This document shows positions 62,261-64,000 of a stretch of DNA of 64,000 nucleotides, piece after piece. How positions within the stretch are numbered: position 1 is the stretch's first letter; every line of letters starts with the position of its first letter. A program made the translations under genes and the position numbers. This DNA comes from Aldrovandia affinis (lineage: Eukaryota; Chordata; Actinopteri; Notacanthiformes; Halosauridae). Where the stretch lies: the NCBI GenBank assembly GCA_029706075.1, contig JAINUG010000130.1, positions 1,096,383 to 1,160,382 of the forward strand, given 5' to 3'. The notes under the pieces were generated by a model. It saw nothing but the letters and a program-made list of their open reading frames with translations, did not search any database and was not told the origin of the DNA.

Positions 62261-64000
62261 AAAAAGCTGTTTTGATTAACAGCTTTCCGTATTTAAGATT
62301 TTTTTCTTCTTCTTCTTAAAGATCTTGTGCCAGCCTCCAGCTAGAGCCTTGGGATCTAATCAATTGCAAATTTGGCATTAGTCAGAAGAACATGATACAA
62401 ACTTAAAACCTCAGTTAATTGTGTGGTTTAAAAATAAATAAATGGATAGTTCTGGTCCTGGATGCTGATTGGTTAACAGTGCTAATATTAGTGTAAAGGC
62501 ACGGCTAAATAGAGTGATCATACATCGTTTTAGTATCATTGCATGTTCCACTAACATGAACATCCTAGATATGAAACATTGTAAGCTGTCAATTGTAATA
62601 AAAATGTCGACTTTTAAAATCTATTTGAATAGCTCAGTTCAGTGAAAATGAATGTTTTAGCTTCGAAACAATTTATGGCATTACACCGATTGTCATTCCA
62701 CATCGCTTTAGTACACACTATATAAACAAACAAGAAAATAATTTAAAAAATCTCAGTTATGACACATCATCAGATTTCCAAAATGTGTCATATTTTCCCT
62801 ATTTTGTAATCACTGTCAAATGCTTAAGTAATCAGGGGCCTTGACAGGTTGTCAAAGCAACACGATGTCTAAAGCAGAGATTTCCACAGACTGTACAGAG
62901 TCATCACTGTAGGCAGATACACCTTGAAAGTAATATTATGATTCCAGGATTTCGATTTCAGGATGAAATGAGGAGAGCCACTGACAGATCACCCCTGCCT
63001 CTTAAAGCCGAGGAGTTGTGCTTGTTTGACTAATGTATATTCAGCAAGAGCTTTTTTGTTCTCCTCTCGAGAATGTTATACATTCTTTGTAACGGTGTGT
63101 TCTGCTTTGGCATGAGATTGGCCTATTTAAGGAGACATATAGCAAAAAGGGGGAACTTAGTAAACGTAAAATACTGTGTGATATATATTATTATATAATC
63201 ATTTGTGAAGCACTCATCTCCCAGTTAGATAAAGAGGACAACAACTTCCAGTTTGCTTCCATAACGGCCACACACAACACTTATTCAAGTAGTTTTCCGT
63301 TTTAAAAGCTCACTGAAATAGGGAATTATTCATGGTTCCACCCACAGCCCATATCAAAATAGAGTGAGAATGTGAATAGAATCTGCTCCGTCATAAAAAA
63401 AACACCTCTCGGAACCTTAATTGCTGATTGCTCAGCATGAGAACTAGGCTAATAGCCAGCTGGGTGGGCAGTGGGCCGCTTTTTCACCTGAGAAAGATTG
63501 CAACCTATTTATAGAGATTGTTTGGTCCGGTAGACTAAGTAGATCAAAGACTATTAATAAAAAATGACTTCTTTGCTGGTTCATTTGGCATTGTTGTTGT
63601 TTTGCTATTATAGGCCCTTCATGTACACCCACACATACCTATGATCACCACCCCTCTCTGGAGGAAGTGCAACAATTCTGTAACAAACGCATTGTGGAAG
63701 TGATTTAGTCCACTCGCCTCACGGTAGGTTCCAAGTTACATTCAGTAGATCTATATAAAAGCTGCTGAATGAAGAGCACACTCCCATGGTTTAATTTTTT
63801 TCTGAAATGTTTTTCCAGTTGTGATGCATTACTAATGATGTAATGTTGGCGTCATAAAAAATACTTGCATCTCCAAAAAGGGTTATTCAGGAAATGAGAA
63901 ATACTTGCTGTGTCCACATTCAGTGCACCTCCATCTTCGAGTGCGAGTCCAAAGTGAAATACGGTGGTAGGGAGCACGGATAGGGTACCTGGATGCACAC
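62261..64000. other. Gene-free DNA
   Basis: Nothing recognised to the window end. Confidence 0.4.

Noticed and set aside
61756..62275. Frames on both strands at the right CpG island
   Set aside because: Composition-driven; none resembles a protein family.
1..64000. CRISPR arrays, bacterial operons or a viral genome
   Set aside because: No spaced direct-repeat array, no dense co-directional frames and no viral gene set; the tandem arrays present are ordinary satellites.

Overview
The window is vertebrate nuclear DNA, almost certainly from a ray-finned fish. It is AT-rich, has GT-AG introns, and carries a teleost-style mix of repeats: Tc1-like, hAT-like and piggyBac-like DNA transposons, tRNA-derived SINEs with an UnaL2-type 3' tail hairpin, and 5'-truncated CR1/L2-clade LINEs. 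The SINE/LINE tails would fit an early-branching teleost such as an elopomorph, but that placement is a guess. There is no sign of bacterial, organellar or viral genome organisation.

Only one protein-coding gene can be supported. It is slc25a48, a mitochondrial SLC25 carrier on the + strand, in seven coding exons from 48086 to 57310. The exons join in phase into a complete 307-residue protein with all three carrier repeats. Six introns are spliced; intron 5 (4.4 kb) holds a nest of old transposons (a piggyBac-like remnant, a Tc1 scrap, and Harbinger/IS4EU-like inverted ends) and a local duplication.

From 1 to 48 kb I find no protein-coding exon. The region holds a degenerate 36-bp minisatellite at the left edge, three copies of one tRNA-SINE (1379, 26134, 33266), two of a second SINE type (23005, 24445), LINE fragments (2905 minus, 20580 plus, 27272 plus, 34085), a nearly complete but dead Tc1-like transposon (12635-13823), a 1.0-kb MITE (19093-20092), two further Tc1 fragments (40433, 41124), and a 1.5-kb element with inverted ends and a repeated internal motif (45215-46719). 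Three GC/CpG-rich islands (about 10040, 14880 and 61740) and a repeat-free tract at 29830-30480 are candidates for regulatory DNA. In human, SLC25A48 lies at 5q31 near CXCL14 and NEUROG1, so this stretch may be the regulatory desert upstream of slc25a48; no exon of those neighbours is visible here.

From 57.3 to 64 kb there is the putative slc25a48 3' UTR, a 1.0-kb hAT-like nonautonomous element with an 8-bp target duplication (58292-59302), a G-quadruplex-like run, and a CpG island without a recognised gene. The most unusual structures are the 136-bp near-perfect palindrome at the 5' edge of a LINE remnant (20490-20625), the motif-rich 45.2-46.7 kb element, and the shared SINE/LINE tail hairpin with compensatory stem changes.
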